Shown here in pieces: positions 17,214-26,574 of a stretch of DNA of 64,000 nt. Position 1 is the first letter of the stretch. Each line of letters opens with the position of its first letter. The DNA comes from Candidatus Tokpelaia sp. (lineage in GTDB: Bacteria; Pseudomonadota; Alphaproteobacteria; Rhizobiales; Rhizobiaceae): NCBI RefSeq assembly GCF_008636115.1, contig NZ_QLZD01000027.1, positions 62,001-126,000 of the forward strand. The letters are read 5' to 3'. The translations under genes were made by a program, and so were the position numbers. Below the pieces are notes generated by a model. It was not told where the DNA came from, searched no databases, and saw only the letters and a list, made by a program, of their open reading frames with translations.

Positions 17214-18554
17214 ATGCAACAGCGTAATTGGGCTGATTCCGCCAATGTGGCTCTGACCGGCCTTGCTTATGATCTGGCCGAGCGGGAAAAGGCCGGCAAA
17301 CCAATACAAATCGGCCTTGTCGGCTGTGGCGAAATGGGGACAGACCTGCTCACCCGGGTAGCGCATATGCAGGGCGTGCGTGTCGGCGCGGTTGTAGCCC
17401 GCAATCCTGAGCGCGCCCTGGCCGCGGGGGAGATTGCCTGGCAGGAAAAGGGACATGTGCGCCTGGTAGAAAATGCCGCGGCCATGACAAAGGCGATAGA
17501 GCAAGGGGTGAGCGCCGCCGGCAATGATTTGGATCTGGTTCTGGCCAATCCGCTGATTGATATTATTGTTGACGCCACCGGCGATCCGGAGGCCGGGGCG
17601 GAAATCGGCTTTAAGGCGCTGGAAAACGGCAAGCATGTGGTGATGATGAATGTTGAGGCCGATGTCACTATCGGCCCTTATCTGAAATTTATGGCCGATA
17701 AAGCAGGGCTGATTTACACTTTGGGCGCGGGTGACGAGCCTTCTGCCTGTATGGAGCTGATAGAATTTATTGCCGCGCAGGGGCATAAAATTATTGCCGC
17801 CGGCAAAGGTAAAAACAATCCGCTGATAATCCATGCCACGCCGGATATGTATGAGGAAGAGGCTGCCAGACGCAATATGAATGTGCGTATGCTGGTAGAA
17901 TTTATCGATGGCTCAAAAACTATGGTAGAAATGGCAGCAATCGCCAATGCTACCGGGCTGACGATTGACTGCCCGGGCATGCACGGGGTTAACGCTCCGC
18001 TTGACCGCCTCAATAAAGTGCTGGTGCCAAAAGCGGAAGGCGGCGTTTTGCGTCAGACCGGCGTAGTGGATTATTCCACCGGCAAAGGCGTGGCGCCTGG
18101 GGTGTTTGTGGTAGCGGAAATGCGCCACCCGCGCATTTGGGAGCGTATGGAGGATTTGAAAATCGGCCAGGGGCCATATTTCACCTTTTATCGCCCCTAT
18201 CACCTGACAGCAATGGAAGTGCCGCTTAGCTGCGCCCGCGCTATTCTTTACGGCAAGGCCGATATGGTGCCGCTGATGCAGCGCAGCGCTGAAGTTTGCG
18301 CTGTTGCCAAACGCGATCTGGCCGCCGGGGAAGAGCTGGATTTTATCGGCCTTTACACTTATCGCGCTTTTACTCTGACAGTGGCGCAAGCGCAGGCCAG
18401 GCGCGCCATTCCCTGTGGGCTGCTGCGCGGCGCGCGCATCACCGCGCCAATCAAAGCGGGCGAACTTATTACCAAAGCCAACTGCACCATAAACCCGGAG
18501 CAATGGATAGCCAGACTGCGCAAAGAGCAGGATAAATTACTCAATGGGCAATAA
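17214..18554 (+). CDS. COG4091-type NAD(P) oxidoreductase with SAF domain
   Basis: The 446-residue protein starts at the ATG at 17214 after CAGGGAGAGTTTT. It carries a Rossmann domain (IQIGLVGCGEMGTDLL, about residues 34-49) and a homoserine-dehydrogenase-like central domain (for example GAGDEPSACMELIEF). The C-terminal SAF-like domain (KRDLAAGEELDFIGLYTYRAF to ITAPIKAGELITKANC) is of the kind found in antifreeze proteins and sugar-acid enzymes. The family is annotated as predicted homoserine dehydrogenase, though the true substrate may be a branched sugar or apiose-type acid. It is monocistronic, with no pathway context nearby. Confidence 0.8.
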   Translation: MQQRNWADSANVALTGLAYDLAEREKAGKPIQIGLVGCGEMGTDLLTRVAHMQGVRVGAVVARNPERALAAGEIAWQEKGHVRLVENAAAMTKAIEQGVSAAGNDLDLVLANPLIDIIVDATGDPEAGAEIGFKALENGKHVVMMNVEADVTIGPYLKFMADKAGLIYTLGAGDEPSACMELIEFIAAQGHKIIAAGKGKNNPLIIHATPDMYEEEAARRNMNVRMLVEFIDGSKTMVEMAAIANATGLTIDCPGMHGVNAPLDRLNKVLVPKAEGGVLRQTGVVDYSTGKGVAPGVFVVAEMRHPRIWERMEDLKIGQGPYFTFYRPYHLTAMEVPLSCARAILYGKADMVPLMQRSAEVCAVAKRDLAAGEELDFIGLYTYRAFTLTVAQAQARRAIPCGLLRGARITAPIKAGELITKANCTINPEQWIARLRKEQDKLLNGQ

Positions 18555-18623
18555 ATCCTTATCTATTCCGCCATAAAAAATATATAATATGATTCGGGGA
18601 AGGCAGAATAGGGAGGCTGCGCT

Positions 18624-19097
18624 ATGACTACAGTAAGCTCGCAGACTGTTGCTAATGCTTTTATCTCTCTGGCCAAACAGCGCAATAAAATGCTGACGCC
18701 GATGCAAGTGCTCAAGCTTGTTTATCTGGCGCATGGCTGGACGCTGGGCTACACGGGCAAGCCGTTGATTCATGACAAAATTGAGGCCTGGAAATATGGC
18801 CCGGTTGTCCCCGCTTTATATGAAACGATCCGGGCTTATCGCTCAGCACCGATCCCTTATCCTGTGCCGGCACCGCCAGATGAACAGCTTTCAGACGAGC
18901 AGAGCGATATGATTCGCCGCGTTTATAATACTTATGAAAATATGGACGGCATACAGTTAAGCAATCTGACGCACCAGCAAAATACCCCTTGGGACAAAAT
19001 TTATAATCAAGGCACCGGTGATTGGGCAGGAATTCCCGATACCCTTATAAAAGAATTTTATCAAAAAAAAGTTGCGGCGAATGGTGAAGAGGCGTGA
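18624..19097 (+). CDS. Panacea (DUF4065/SocA-like) domain protein, putative antitoxin
   Basis: The 157-residue protein matches the Panacea/DUF4065 domain. It has an N-terminal VANAFISLAKQRNKMLTPMQVLKLVYLAHGW, then GKPLIHDKIEAWKYGPVVPALYETI, and a C-terminal WDKIYNQGTGDWAGIPDTLIKEFY. The domain is found in SocA and GepA and as the antitoxin of many unrelated toxins. The ATG at 18624 follows a GGGAGGC-type site. Its stop overlaps the next gene by four bases, the arrangement expected of a toxin-antitoxin pair. Confidence 0.85.
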   Translation: MTTVSSQTVANAFISLAKQRNKMLTPMQVLKLVYLAHGWTLGYTGKPLIHDKIEAWKYGPVVPALYETIRAYRSAPIPYPVPAPPDEQLSDEQSDMIRRVYNTYENMDGIQLSNLTHQQNTPWDKIYNQGTGDWAGIPDTLIKEFYQKKVAANGEEA

Positions 19098-19543
19098 GGG
19101 AAATGCCGAATCCGCTGCAAGCGCCGCAGGATAGTGTCGTTGAGTCTCCAGCGGCAATAAAGCAAGCGGAAACAGCCTATTCCCCTGTTGCTGATGACAC
19201 TATGTGGGGCTGTTCAGAAGAAGAGCTTAGACGGCTGCAATATGATGTTGACAGGCACCGACAGCAAGATGATTACAAGCGCGAAAAAGATACAAAAGAC
19301 CATAAAGCCAGACTAGAACGAGAAAAAGATAGCCACCATGCCTGGTTAAGCCGTATGGCAACAGGTTTCGGTTTATTGACAGCTTGCATCTGCTTTGTCC
19401 TTTTTATGTTTTTGGTAGCAGTGGATTGGTTTTGTCCTTTTCTCCCGCAGCAAGCCTCTTCCCTGTTGCTTAACTTTGTTACTTTTGGCTTTGGTGTTAT
19501 CGCACGAGATATTATAGGTAACCTGTTCGCCAAAAAATCGTAG
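19094..19543 (+). CDS. Small membrane protein, candidate toxin partner of the Panacea protein
   Basis: The 149-residue product (GTG at 19094, or ATG at 19103) has a charged helical middle (about 55-80, DRHRQQDDYKREKDTKDHKA) and two membrane helices near the C-terminus (about 92-118 and 123-142), ending in FAKKS. It overlaps the upstream Panacea gene by four bases. Membrane proteins of this size are one class of toxins paired with Panacea antitoxins, which is the reason for the proposal. No toxin family is recognised directly in the sequence. It could instead be an unrelated membrane protein. Confidence 0.6.
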   Translation: MREMPNPLQAPQDSVVESPAAIKQAETAYSPVADDTMWGCSEEELRRLQYDVDRHRQQDDYKREKDTKDHKARLEREKDSHHAWLSRMATGFGLLTACICFVLFMFLVAVDWFCPFLPQQASSLLLNFVTFGFGVIARDIIGNLFAKKS

Positions 19544-19568
19544 AGATTTTAGCGGTGGCAGATCTGGC

Positions 19569-19733
19569 CTAGCGGCGGCGGCGATAGTAAAAGTAAAACA
19601 GCGCAAAAGCCGCAGCGGCAATCAGCAGCAGCACATAGCCTCCTTCATCATGCCCGGGATCAGGAACAAAATGCACCGCAATAACAGTCAAGACTAAAAT
19701 ACCGCCTATGATTATCCCTGCTATTTCTTTCAT
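19569..19733 (-). CDS. 54-residue two-span membrane protein
   Basis: A minus-strand frame from ATG 19733, preceded by GCGAGGAACAG, encodes 54 residues. It has one helix near the start (MKEIAGIIIGGILVLTVIAV), a short HFVPDPGHDEGG loop, a second helix (YVLLLIAAAAFALFYFYY) and an Arg4 end. The ribosome site and clear hairpin topology support a real gene. No family is recognised. It is convergent with the Panacea pair. Confidence 0.5.
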   Translation of the reverse strand: MKEIAGIIIGGILVLTVIAVHFVPDPGHDEGGYVLLLIAAAAFALFYFYYRRRR

Positions 19734-19945
19734 CTGTTCCTCGCCTGTTCAAAACCGCGACTATTGGTAAAGTAAATGCCATGCAGCCCGGCACAAGCCG
19801 GCAAACAGGCCGAACTTCATAGCATGAGAAGTTTTGCAAGGTAAGCTCAGGCACAATTTCTCCACTATTTATAATAGCGCCGCTGCCAAAGGTGATAGTA
19901 AGGCAGGGAATCAGACAAATTGCAGCAATAATCAATATTGAAAAA

Positions 19946-20725
19946 TTAAAATTCCATCTCCTTTACCACCCTCGAAAAAGTCAGCACATTTATCCGCGCT
20001 GTGCCGGCGCGGCGCAAAATACGGGCTGCCGCCTTGACTGTGGCGCCGGTGGTATAGACATCGTCCACCAGCACCACAATTTTGCCCAAAAGCTGTGGCC
20101 GCGCCGCTTTTTCCACCGCGAAAACACCGCGCATATTTTTTACCCGCTCGGCGGCGCTTAACCCCACTTGCGGCACTGTATATTTTTTGCGCAGCAAAAT
20201 ATGCGGCGCAAATATTTTGCCGGTTTTTGCGGCCAGATAACGCGCCAGCTCGGCCGATTGATTATAGCCGCGTTGCCGGAAACGCCGCCGGTGCAAAGGC
20301 AGCGGCACAATATAATCACACTCCGCCAGTAAATCCCGCCCGGCGCGCAAGAGCCATTGCCCCATTATCGGCACCAGTTCCAGCCGCCGGCTATATTTTA
20401 ACCGGCTGACCATAAGCTGCGCCAGCCCTTTATGCAGCACAGCCGCCCGGGCGCAATCAAAAGGCGGCGGCTCGCGCAAGGCTTCGCCGCATAAAAAGCC
20501 GTCTCCCACATCAAAGCGGAACGGCACCCCCATAACCGGGCAATAAGGGCCGGTTAAAAACTGTATTTTCCCCCAGCATTGCGGACAGACTGTGCCTATC
20601 CGGTCAATCCGCCGGCCGCAACCGCAACATATTGGCGGAAACAACACCGCAGCTACCGCCTGCAACAGCTTTTTACCAATAGGCCGCACTCGGTTCCCCA
20701 TTTTTTCTACACTGCTTTTCGCCAT
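19946..20725 (-). CDS. comF: ComF-family phosphoribosyltransferase-like protein
   Basis: The 259-residue product has an N-terminal zinc-finger-like CCGCGRRIDRIGTVCPQCW and a C-terminal type I phosphoribosyltransferase domain with the PRPP loop VVLVDDVYTTGATV. An intermediate YIVPLPLHRRRFRQRGYNQS motif is diagnostic of ComF/GntX. In competent bacteria ComF works with the DNA uptake machinery; in alphaproteobacteria the role is less certain. It is divergent from a methyltransferase gene, an arrangement common in Rhizobiales. The start at 20725 lacks a strong ribosome site. Confidence 0.87.
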   Translation of the reverse strand: MAKSSVEKMGNRVRPIGKKLLQAVAAVLFPPICCGCGRRIDRIGTVCPQCWGKIQFLTGPYCPVMGVPFRFDVGDGFLCGEALREPPPFDCARAAVLHKGLAQLMVSRLKYSRRLELVPIMGQWLLRAGRDLLAECDYIVPLPLHRRRFRQRGYNQSAELARYLAAKTGKIFAPHILLRKKYTVPQVGLSAAERVKNMRGVFAVEKAARPQLLGKIVVLVDDVYTTGATVKAAARILRRAGTARINVLTFSRVVKEMEF

Positions 20726-20815
20726 TTATGCCCGGCTCTCTTGTTATTGCCCCAGGCCGGCCTTACAATAAACATGTAAAGCCGGTGACAGATTTTACTT
20801 TAGGGGCTTTGAGTC

Positions 20816-21709
20816 GTGAATAACAGCGTTCCACAAATCTTTGATACAAAATCGGTGGAAATCTTCCGCCGCCGCGCCGCCCTGAAGGCAGCGGCAAACC
20901 CCGCCGGCGGCCATGATTTTTTGCTGGCGCGCGCGGCAGATGATTTGCAGGAACGGCTGGCTTTTGTTAATCGCCATTTTGATTATGCGCTGGATCTCTA
21001 TAGCCATACGGATTTAAGCGCCGATGCCTTGCGCGCCAGCGGTAAAGCAGGCAAAATTGCGCGGATAGAATCCCTGCCGGAATTAGTAAGCCCTGCCTAT
21101 CCCACACGCATTTGCCCGGCAGAAGAGCTGGCGCTGCCCTCAGGCAAAGCTGATCTTATTGTTTCGCTTTTATCACTGCATAATTTTAACGATATTCCCG
21201 GCTTTCTTTACCGCTTGCGCCATGCTTTAAAGCCTGACGGCCTGTTTCTGGCTGCTTTATGCGGCGCCGGCACATTGGCAGAATTGCGCGCCAGCCTGCT
21301 CCAGGCGGAAAGTGAGCTTTATGGCGGCGCCACCCCGCATATTGCCCCTTTCCCCAATATGCGCGAGGCCGGAGCGCTGTTGCAGCGCGCCGGTTTTGCC
21401 CTGCCCGTAACCGATGTGGAAAATGTGACCGTGCATTATGACAGCCTGTCGGCGCTTATGCGTGATTTACGCGCTTTTGGCGGGCAAAATGCGCTTGCCG
21501 GCCGGCGGCGGCGGCCGTTTTCCCGCCGATTTTTCCAACGCGCCGCCGCTATTTATGCCGAGCGCTTTAGCGATAATCGCGGCCGCATAAAAGCCAGCTT
21601 TTCTTTTATCTGGCTTTCCGGCTGGGCACCGCATAAAAGCCAGCAACAGCCTTTGCGCCCCGGCAGCGCGCAAATATCTCTCACCAAAATTCTGAACCAG
21701 GGGGATTAA
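20816..21709 (+). CDS. SAM-dependent methyltransferase-fold protein (NDUFAF5-like)
   Basis: The 297-residue protein from the GTG at 20816 (AGGGG upstream) resembles the alphaproteobacterial relatives of mitochondrial NDUFAF5, a complex I assembly factor. Recognisable parts are the start IFDTKSVEIFRRRAA, the LVSLLSLHNFNDIPGFLYRLRHALKPDGLFL-type core near 120-145, and GAGTLAELRASLL. The glycine-rich SAM motif is degenerate (ALDLYSHTDLSADAL), as is common in this subgroup, so methyl transfer is not assured. It is divergent from comF. Confidence 0.8.
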   Translation: MNNSVPQIFDTKSVEIFRRRAALKAAANPAGGHDFLLARAADDLQERLAFVNRHFDYALDLYSHTDLSADALRASGKAGKIARIESLPELVSPAYPTRICPAEELALPSGKADLIVSLLSLHNFNDIPGFLYRLRHALKPDGLFLAALCGAGTLAELRASLLQAESELYGGATPHIAPFPNMREAGALLQRAGFALPVTDVENVTVHYDSLSALMRDLRAFGGQNALAGRRRRPFSRRFFQRAAAIYAERFSDNRGRIKASFSFIWLSGWAPHKSQQQPLRPGSAQISLTKILNQGD

Positions 21710-21813
21710 CAGGTTTCGCCGTTCCGAAACAGGAAAAGCGGGCAGAGATCGGCGCCGCGCAAATGGGAAAAACCGGATAAGCGGCGGCCAGGCGCCACTC
21801 TCCTCCCCCGGCT

Positions 21814-23205
21814 CTATCTATGTGTCAGCGCCTTATCTTCAGCGGCAAATATTTTATTATCCATCTGCCCCAGCCACCGCGCGGTCAAAGTGCCGGCGGT
21901 CATGGCACCGTTCACATTCAGCGCCGTGCGCGCCATATCAATAAGCGGTTCAACTGAAATCAACAGCGCCACCAGAGTAACCGGCAGCCCCATGGCCGGC
22001 AGCACAATCAACGCGGCAAAGGTGGCGCCGCCGCCCACCCCGGCCACACCAAAAGAGCTAACGGCAACAATGCCGATAAGCGTTGCCAGCCAGGCAGGGT
22101 CAAGCGGGTTAATGCCCATTGTTGGCGCCACCATGGCTGCCAGCATGGCGGGATATATGCCGGCGCAACCATTCTGGCCGATTGTCGTGCCAAAAGAGGC
22201 GGAAAAACCGGCTATCGCCTCTGGCACGCCCAGGCGCCTGGTTTGCGCCTCAATATTCAGCGGAATGGCAGCAGCGCTGGAGCGACTGACAAAGGCAAAG
22301 CCAAGCACCGGGAATACTTTATTATAATAGCGCCATGGGTTCACGCCGGCTATGGCCAGCAACAACCCATGCACGGCAAACATTACGCCAATCGCCAGAT
22401 AAGAGGCAATAATAAACAACCCCAGTTTCCAGATAGCCTGAGAATCTGATATAGCCGCCATTTTGGCAATCAGAGCAAAAATGCCATAAGGGGTGAGTGC
22501 AATCACCAGCCGCACCAGTTTCATAATCCACAGGCGGAAAATATCAATCGCCGCCAGTAATTGCTCGCCCTTTTTCTTATCGTCACGCAGCAGAACCAGG
22601 GCAGCAGACCCCAGAAAAGCGGCAAAAATAACCACGGCAATGATAGAGGTCGGCGTAAGCCCGGCAAAATTGGCAAAAGGATTGGCCGGGATAAAAGAGA
22701 GCAGCAGTTGCGGCACCGTTAAATCGGCAACCCGGCCGGCATAATGGCTTTGCAGCACTTGCAGCCGCGCTGTCTCAAGGCCGCCCTGCACCAGTGAGCC
22801 GGCATCAAGGCGAAAAAGCACGGCAAAAATAACCCCGATAAAAGCGGCAATCGCCGTGGTTATAACCAGAATACCAAGGGTTATCAGGCTGATTTTGCCG
22901 AGAGAAGAAGCATTATGCAGCTTTGCTACGGCCGAAAGGATAGAAGCAAAAACCAGCGGCATTACAATCATTTGCAGCAGCAGCACATAGCCGGTGCCGA
23001 CAATGTCAAACCAGGCGACAGATTGCACTAGGATCGGGCTGCCCAGGCCGTAAATCACATGCAGTACCAGGCCGAAAAGCACGCCCGCAACCAGACCGGT
23101 AAAAACCCGCACCGCCAGGCTGCTGTCACGATGTCTGAAAACCGCGTGCAGCCCCCATAATAAAACAATAAACAGGACAATATTGGCAATAAAAGCAACA
23201 GACAT
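21814..23205 (-). CDS. TcyP/YdjN-like L-cystine (dicarboxylate/cation symporter family) transporter
   Basis: The 463-residue protein has 8-10 membrane segments plus re-entrant loops typical of the DAACS (glutamate transporter) fold. Useful marks are [30 protein letters not shown] (serine-rich hairpin), [18 protein letters not shown] and [20 protein letters not shown]. The order and N-terminal [15 protein letters not shown] suggest the TcyP subgroup, which imports L-cystine. The ATG at 23205 is preferred over a TTG at 23235. Confidence 0.82.
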   Translation of the reverse strand: MSVAFIANIVLFIVLLWGLHAVFRHRDSSLAVRVFTGLVAGVLFGLVLHVIYGLGSPILVQSVAWFDIVGTGYVLLLQMIVMPLVFASILSAVAKLHNASSLGKISLITLGILVITTAIAAFIGVIFAVLFRLDAGSLVQGGLETARLQVLQSHYAGRVADLTVPQLLLSFIPANPFANFAGLTPTSIIAVVIFAAFLGSAALVLLRDDKKKGEQLLAAIDIFRLWIMKLVRLVIALTPYGIFALIAKMAAISDSQAIWKLGLFIIASYLAIGVMFAVHGLLLAIAGVNPWRYYNKVFPVLGFAFVSRSSAAAIPLNIEAQTRRLGVPEAIAGFSASFGTTIGQNGCAGIYPAMLAAMVAPTMGINPLDPAWLATLIGIVAVSSFGVAGVGGGATFAALIVLPAMGLPVTLVALLISVEPLIDMARTALNVNGAMTAGTLTARWLGQMDNKIFAAEDKALTHR

Positions 23206-23433
23206 AGAGAGACCGCTCTTTACCGTTTTCCTCAATGGCGCTTATAGCACCCCCCTGCATATCTGCATATTAACAAATTTTGTAATGAAATGTCAGAAAT
23301 TTATTCCGCAACAGTGACGCTAAAAAGCCGAACCGCACAATAAAACCGCAGCACAGCCAAAAAGACCGCAAACCAAAGCACCCACGCCGCGCGGCAGCAC
23401 GCATCGGCTTTATATTTGCCCGCCGGCCGCAGC

Positions 23434-23649
23434 CTATTTATGCGCGCCGACCGCCGTTACTATGCCTTTAGGGGCGGCAGGATATTGTGTATCCATCAAC
23501 CTGTCATTATCATGTTTCATATAAACAGGCACCAGCACCAGCCCCAGCGCCAGGGCCAAAGAGCCGAATAACAGCCCGACACGCATAAAGCTGGAACTTG
23601 TGTCACTTTCCCCACTCTGTTTCACCCGGATATCATACTGGCTCCGCAT
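23434..23649 (-). CDS. Small single-span membrane protein
   Basis: The 71-residue frame has a strong ribosome site (CAGGAGTGTGTT before ATG). It has a charged N-terminus, one membrane helix (about 22-43, MRVGLLFGSLALALGLVLVPVY) and a short extracytoplasmic tail. It may be one of the conserved small Rhizobiales membrane proteins of unknown function. The 230 bases between it and the cystine transporter hold nothing I can identify. Confidence 0.65.
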   Translation of the reverse strand: MRSQYDIRVKQSGESDTSSSFMRVGLLFGSLALALGLVLVPVYMKHDNDRLMDTQYPAAPKGIVTAVGAHK

Positions 23650-23890
23650 AACACACTCCTGAGCTTGAAGAAAGTTGATATTGCCGCAATTCCATTTGGC
23701 AGGTTTCGGGAATCACCTGGAATCACACGACACTCCTGCGATATTTATGCGCCTTTATAAATTATGATACAAGCAAAACAATATTCCACCTGTCGCCAAT
23801 TTTCTTACAGAGTTAATAAATTATTAGCAGCCCTGTTTATTTCGACCTGTGGCAAAAAGAGAAATGATAAATATAGTTCTTGTTAAAAAG

Positions 23891-23923
23891 ATAAAGGAGG
23901 AGAAGTTATATTTCTTCTCCTCC
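23891..23923 (-). terminator. Rho-independent terminator of the 24000-24623 lipoprotein gene
   Basis: GGAGGAGAAG (23896-23905) and CTTCTCCTCC (23914-23923) form a perfect 10-bp stem with an eight-base loop. On the minus strand it is followed by TTTATCTTTTT. It lies about 80 bases beyond the stop codon. Confidence 0.75.
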
Positions 23924-23999
23924 CCGGTATTTATTGCGTCTGACAGCAATAATATACAGAAATTTTGCCAGAAAGCCGCCTTATTGCCGCTGCAAAAGC

Positions 24000-24623
24000 C
24001 TATTGCCCATTATTATTGGCGCTGTTGCCGGGCGCGGCAGCGGGTGTTTCCGCCTTTGGCGCTGCCGGTGCCGATGTTGCAGCCGGTGCCGCAGCGGTTT
24101 TCTCAACTGTCTGTTTGGCGGCTTCCTCAGCCTGGCGTGCGGCCTCTTCTGCTGCGGCTTTTGCCTGCGCCGCAGCTTGAGCAGCGGCAGCCGCTTTTGC
24201 CTGAGCCTCAGCCTCCTGGCGGCGGCGCAAAAGCTCTGCCCTGGTTTTTAAACCGGCAGTAGCGCGGCCGGCAACCGGCTCTTTCAGCTTTGCGGCAATA
24301 TCGTTGGCCAAATAAGTTGCATAGCCCTGAGCACATATTTTGGCGCCGTAATTTTGTGCACATTTTTTGTCATATTCTGCCACTGCTGCTTTAAAGGCCG
24401 AATCGGCCCGGATAATAGTCTGAGCCTTTTCTGCCGCACAGCCAATATTGATACCGCCGCGCGAGCATTCTTCCACCAGCCTGGCCGCCATTTTGGGAAT
24501 CATCGAATCCGTATCAATTTTCTGTGCATCTTCCGCCGCCTGTTCATTGGCCGGTTTGCCGCTACAGCCGGCCAGACTTAACACACCCGCCAGGACAGCA
24601 AAAACCACATAATTTTTTTTCAT
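24000..24623 (-). CDS. Lipoprotein with Ala/Glu-rich coiled segment
   Basis: The 207-residue protein starts at the ATG at 24623 (AAGGAAATGGCA upstream). Two earlier in-frame ATGs are less well placed. The signal ends in the lipobox LSLAGC (Cys about 20). The mature part has a folded-looking region with four cysteines (CSRGGINIGC, KKCAQNYGAKIC), then a long Ala/Glu/Gln-rich helix (about 130-175) and a Pro/Ala tail. No family is recognised. It may span or line the periplasm, with the tail at the peptidoglycan (inference). Confidence 0.7.
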   Translation of the reverse strand: MKKNYVVFAVLAGVLSLAGCSGKPANEQAAEDAQKIDTDSMIPKMAARLVEECSRGGINIGCAAEKAQTIIRADSAFKAAVAEYDKKCAQNYGAKICAQGYATYLANDIAAKLKEPVAGRATAGLKTRAELLRRRQEAEAQAKAAAAAQAAAQAKAAAEEAARQAEEAAKQTVEKTAAAPAATSAPAAPKAETPAAAPGNSANNNGQ

Positions 24624-24667
24624 TGCCATTTCCTTTCCCAATAGGGGAATTGATAGATTGCGCGCCT

Positions 24668-25942
24668 TTATTGCGGGAGATAAATATCCTTATCCTTTTT
24701 ATCGCCTGTCAATAAAGCATGTTCTATTATATGGCACAGTTTTTCAAAACGGCCATTGGCAAGCCACAGACTATTACTGACTGTCAGCATTCTTTCAGCC
24801 AGATTACGCGCATTTGGCGCAGCCTGCCTGGCCCCCAGAAACGGCTGTAAATAGGCATAATCGCCCAAAGCATGGATAAACAGACGGCTCACCCCATCGA
24901 CTGAGGGCCATAATTTTGCCAGCGCCGCATCGCGGCCGGCTTTATCGGGCATAAGCAGCATAAAAAACGGCCAAACAGCTTTATCCACTTTATCGGCGCC
25001 GAGAATCTGCAATTTGCCGCCGGTTTTTTCAGCCAGTTTTTGCAAAACCGGCAGGCGCCGGCGCGCCTGCGCCCGCGTTGCCTGCAAAAAATCCGGCAGG
25101 CGCAAGGCCGCCGCCAGGCCAAAGCCGGCGCGCAAATTGCTCACTTTATGCAGGGGAATATCAGGAGAAAAAACATCGCCAACCGCTTCTTCCAGCCGCC
25201 CTTTAGCCAAAGCGCGGCGCCGCGGCCGGCCATAAACCAGCGGCAGCAGGCCGGGGCGATAAAAACAGGCATAAAGGCAAAATTGCCCCAGCCGCCGTAA
25301 TTCAAAAAACGGGCGAGAGGGAATAAGAGTGCGACTTGTCGCCTGCAAGGCGGCGCGCATTTTCGCTGTTTTGGCGGTTAATAATCCGCCTTCATAAAGA
25401 GTCAGCCCTTTGCCGACCGCCAGGCTGAAAAAAATAATATCACCGCTGCCAGGCAGTTGCGGTGCGCCCAGGCTTTGCGCCGCATCTTCAATAATCCAGG
25501 CGCCGTTTTTGCGGGCAAGCGGCTTTACCAAAGCACTATTGGCCGTCTGCCCGCCCAAATGAGTCGGCATAATCGCCAGAGTTCCAGCGTGAACACAATT
25601 TTGCAGGCTTGCCTGGTCAAAGTCAAAACCGCCGGGCATTGTGTCACACAGCCGCAATTTCAGCCCGCAATGCGCCACAGCCAAAACAATTAAAGGACAA
25701 TTATAAGCAGGCACTACCACTTCGTCCCGACCGGCATTTTCCGGCATAGCCTGCAAGGTTTTCAGGGCAATAATCAGGCAGGCCGTGCCGGAACATTCCA
25801 ACTGCAAAGGCGGCAGACCAAACTGTGCCGCCAGCCTGTCGGTCAAATGCTGCTTTGCTTTGCCAAAACCGGAATGAGGCAGAAAATCGCCAAAACGGGC
25901 GGGCAATCCCGCTGTCGGCGGCACTTCAATAGCAAAAGCCAT
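24668..25942 (-). CDS. DegT/DnrJ/EryC1-family PLP enzyme
   Basis: The 424-residue protein belongs to the DegT/DnrJ/EryC1/StrS family of PLP-dependent sugar aminotransferases. Marks are ECSGTACLIIALK near the start, VVVPAYNCPLIVLAVAHCGLKL, the WIIEDAAQSLGA loop and the PLP lysine in FFSLAVGKGLTLYEGG. It usually transfers an amino group to a keto-sugar. The start at 25942 follows GTGAGGAGAAT. It is the last gene of a minus-strand set running from 33058, separated from the transporter pair by 170 bases. The C-terminal third has diverged, so the exact substrate is open. Confidence 0.82.
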   Translation of the reverse strand: MAFAIEVPPTAGLPARFGDFLPHSGFGKAKQHLTDRLAAQFGLPPLQLECSGTACLIIALKTLQAMPENAGRDEVVVPAYNCPLIVLAVAHCGLKLRLCDTMPGGFDFDQASLQNCVHAGTLAIMPTHLGGQTANSALVKPLARKNGAWIIEDAAQSLGAPQLPGSGDIIFFSLAVGKGLTLYEGGLLTAKTAKMRAALQATSRTLIPSRPFFELRRLGQFCLYACFYRPGLLPLVYGRPRRRALAKGRLEEAVGDVFSPDIPLHKVSNLRAGFGLAAALRLPDFLQATRAQARRRLPVLQKLAEKTGGKLQILGADKVDKAVWPFFMLLMPDKAGRDAALAKLWPSVDGVSRLFIHALGDYAYLQPFLGARQAAPNARNLAERMLTVSNSLWLANGRFEKLCHIIEHALLTGDKKDKDIYLPQ

Positions 25943-26110
25943 ATTCTCCTCACTTTTCGTATTATTCGCTGATCAGCTATACTCTCTCCGGTTACAAATG
26001 CCGAAAAATAGGGCTGCGGCTCAGCCATATTTGTCTTTTTAGCTCTATTAAAGCCCGGCCATTTGGCGATTGCCCCGACATTAGCTTCCCTCCCCGCATT
26101 CCCTGCCGGC

Positions 26111-26509
26111 TTAGCCCCGGCTGTGCTCCGCTTCTGCTTCCTGCTGTTTTTCAGAAAAAGCCAGCACAATAATGCCGGCAATAATCAACCCGGCGCCGGC
26201 AAGACGAGGCAAATCCGGCTGTTCGCCAAATATCCAGAAAGAGGCAAACATAACGGTTACCACTTCCAGATGCGCCGCAGCAAAAGCCGGCCCCACCGGC
26301 GCCCGGCGCAACAGGCTTATCCAGGTAAAAAAGGCGCCAATATACCCTGAAATCGCCAGATAAACCCAAGGCTGGGCCGCAATGCGCAAAAACCAGGCGG
26401 AATCCAGCGCCGGCGGTGCTGCGGCCTCAGCCGTCATTTTGAAGCTTATCTGCGCCAGAGTATCAAAACTCAGCAAAAACAAAAAACCGATAAGATAAAA
26501 TTTACGCAT
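26111..26509 (-). CDS. SMR/EamA-type half-transporter, second of a pair
   Basis: The 132-residue protein has four membrane helices in the small-multidrug-resistance/EamA layout, with a conserved RRAPVGPAFAAAHLEVV loop and a C-terminal GAGLIIAGIIVLAFSEKQ. It is a partner of the preceding half-transporter, 66 bases away, much like ArnE/ArnF or heteromeric SMR pairs that flip lipid-linked or amine substrates. The basic/acidic C-tail is cytoplasmic. The direction of transport is unknown. Confidence 0.7.
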   Translation of the reverse strand: MRKFYLIGFLFLLSFDTLAQISFKMTAEAAAPPALDSAWFLRIAAQPWVYLAISGYIGAFFTWISLLRRAPVGPAFAAAHLEVVTVMFASFWIFGEQPDLPRLAGAGLIIAGIIVLAFSEKQQEAEAEHSRG

Positions 26510-26574
26510 TTATCTGCCGTTTATCCTTGTCAAAGCAGCTCAGCCCCCACCCGGCCGGCAGGTTGAAACCCGGC

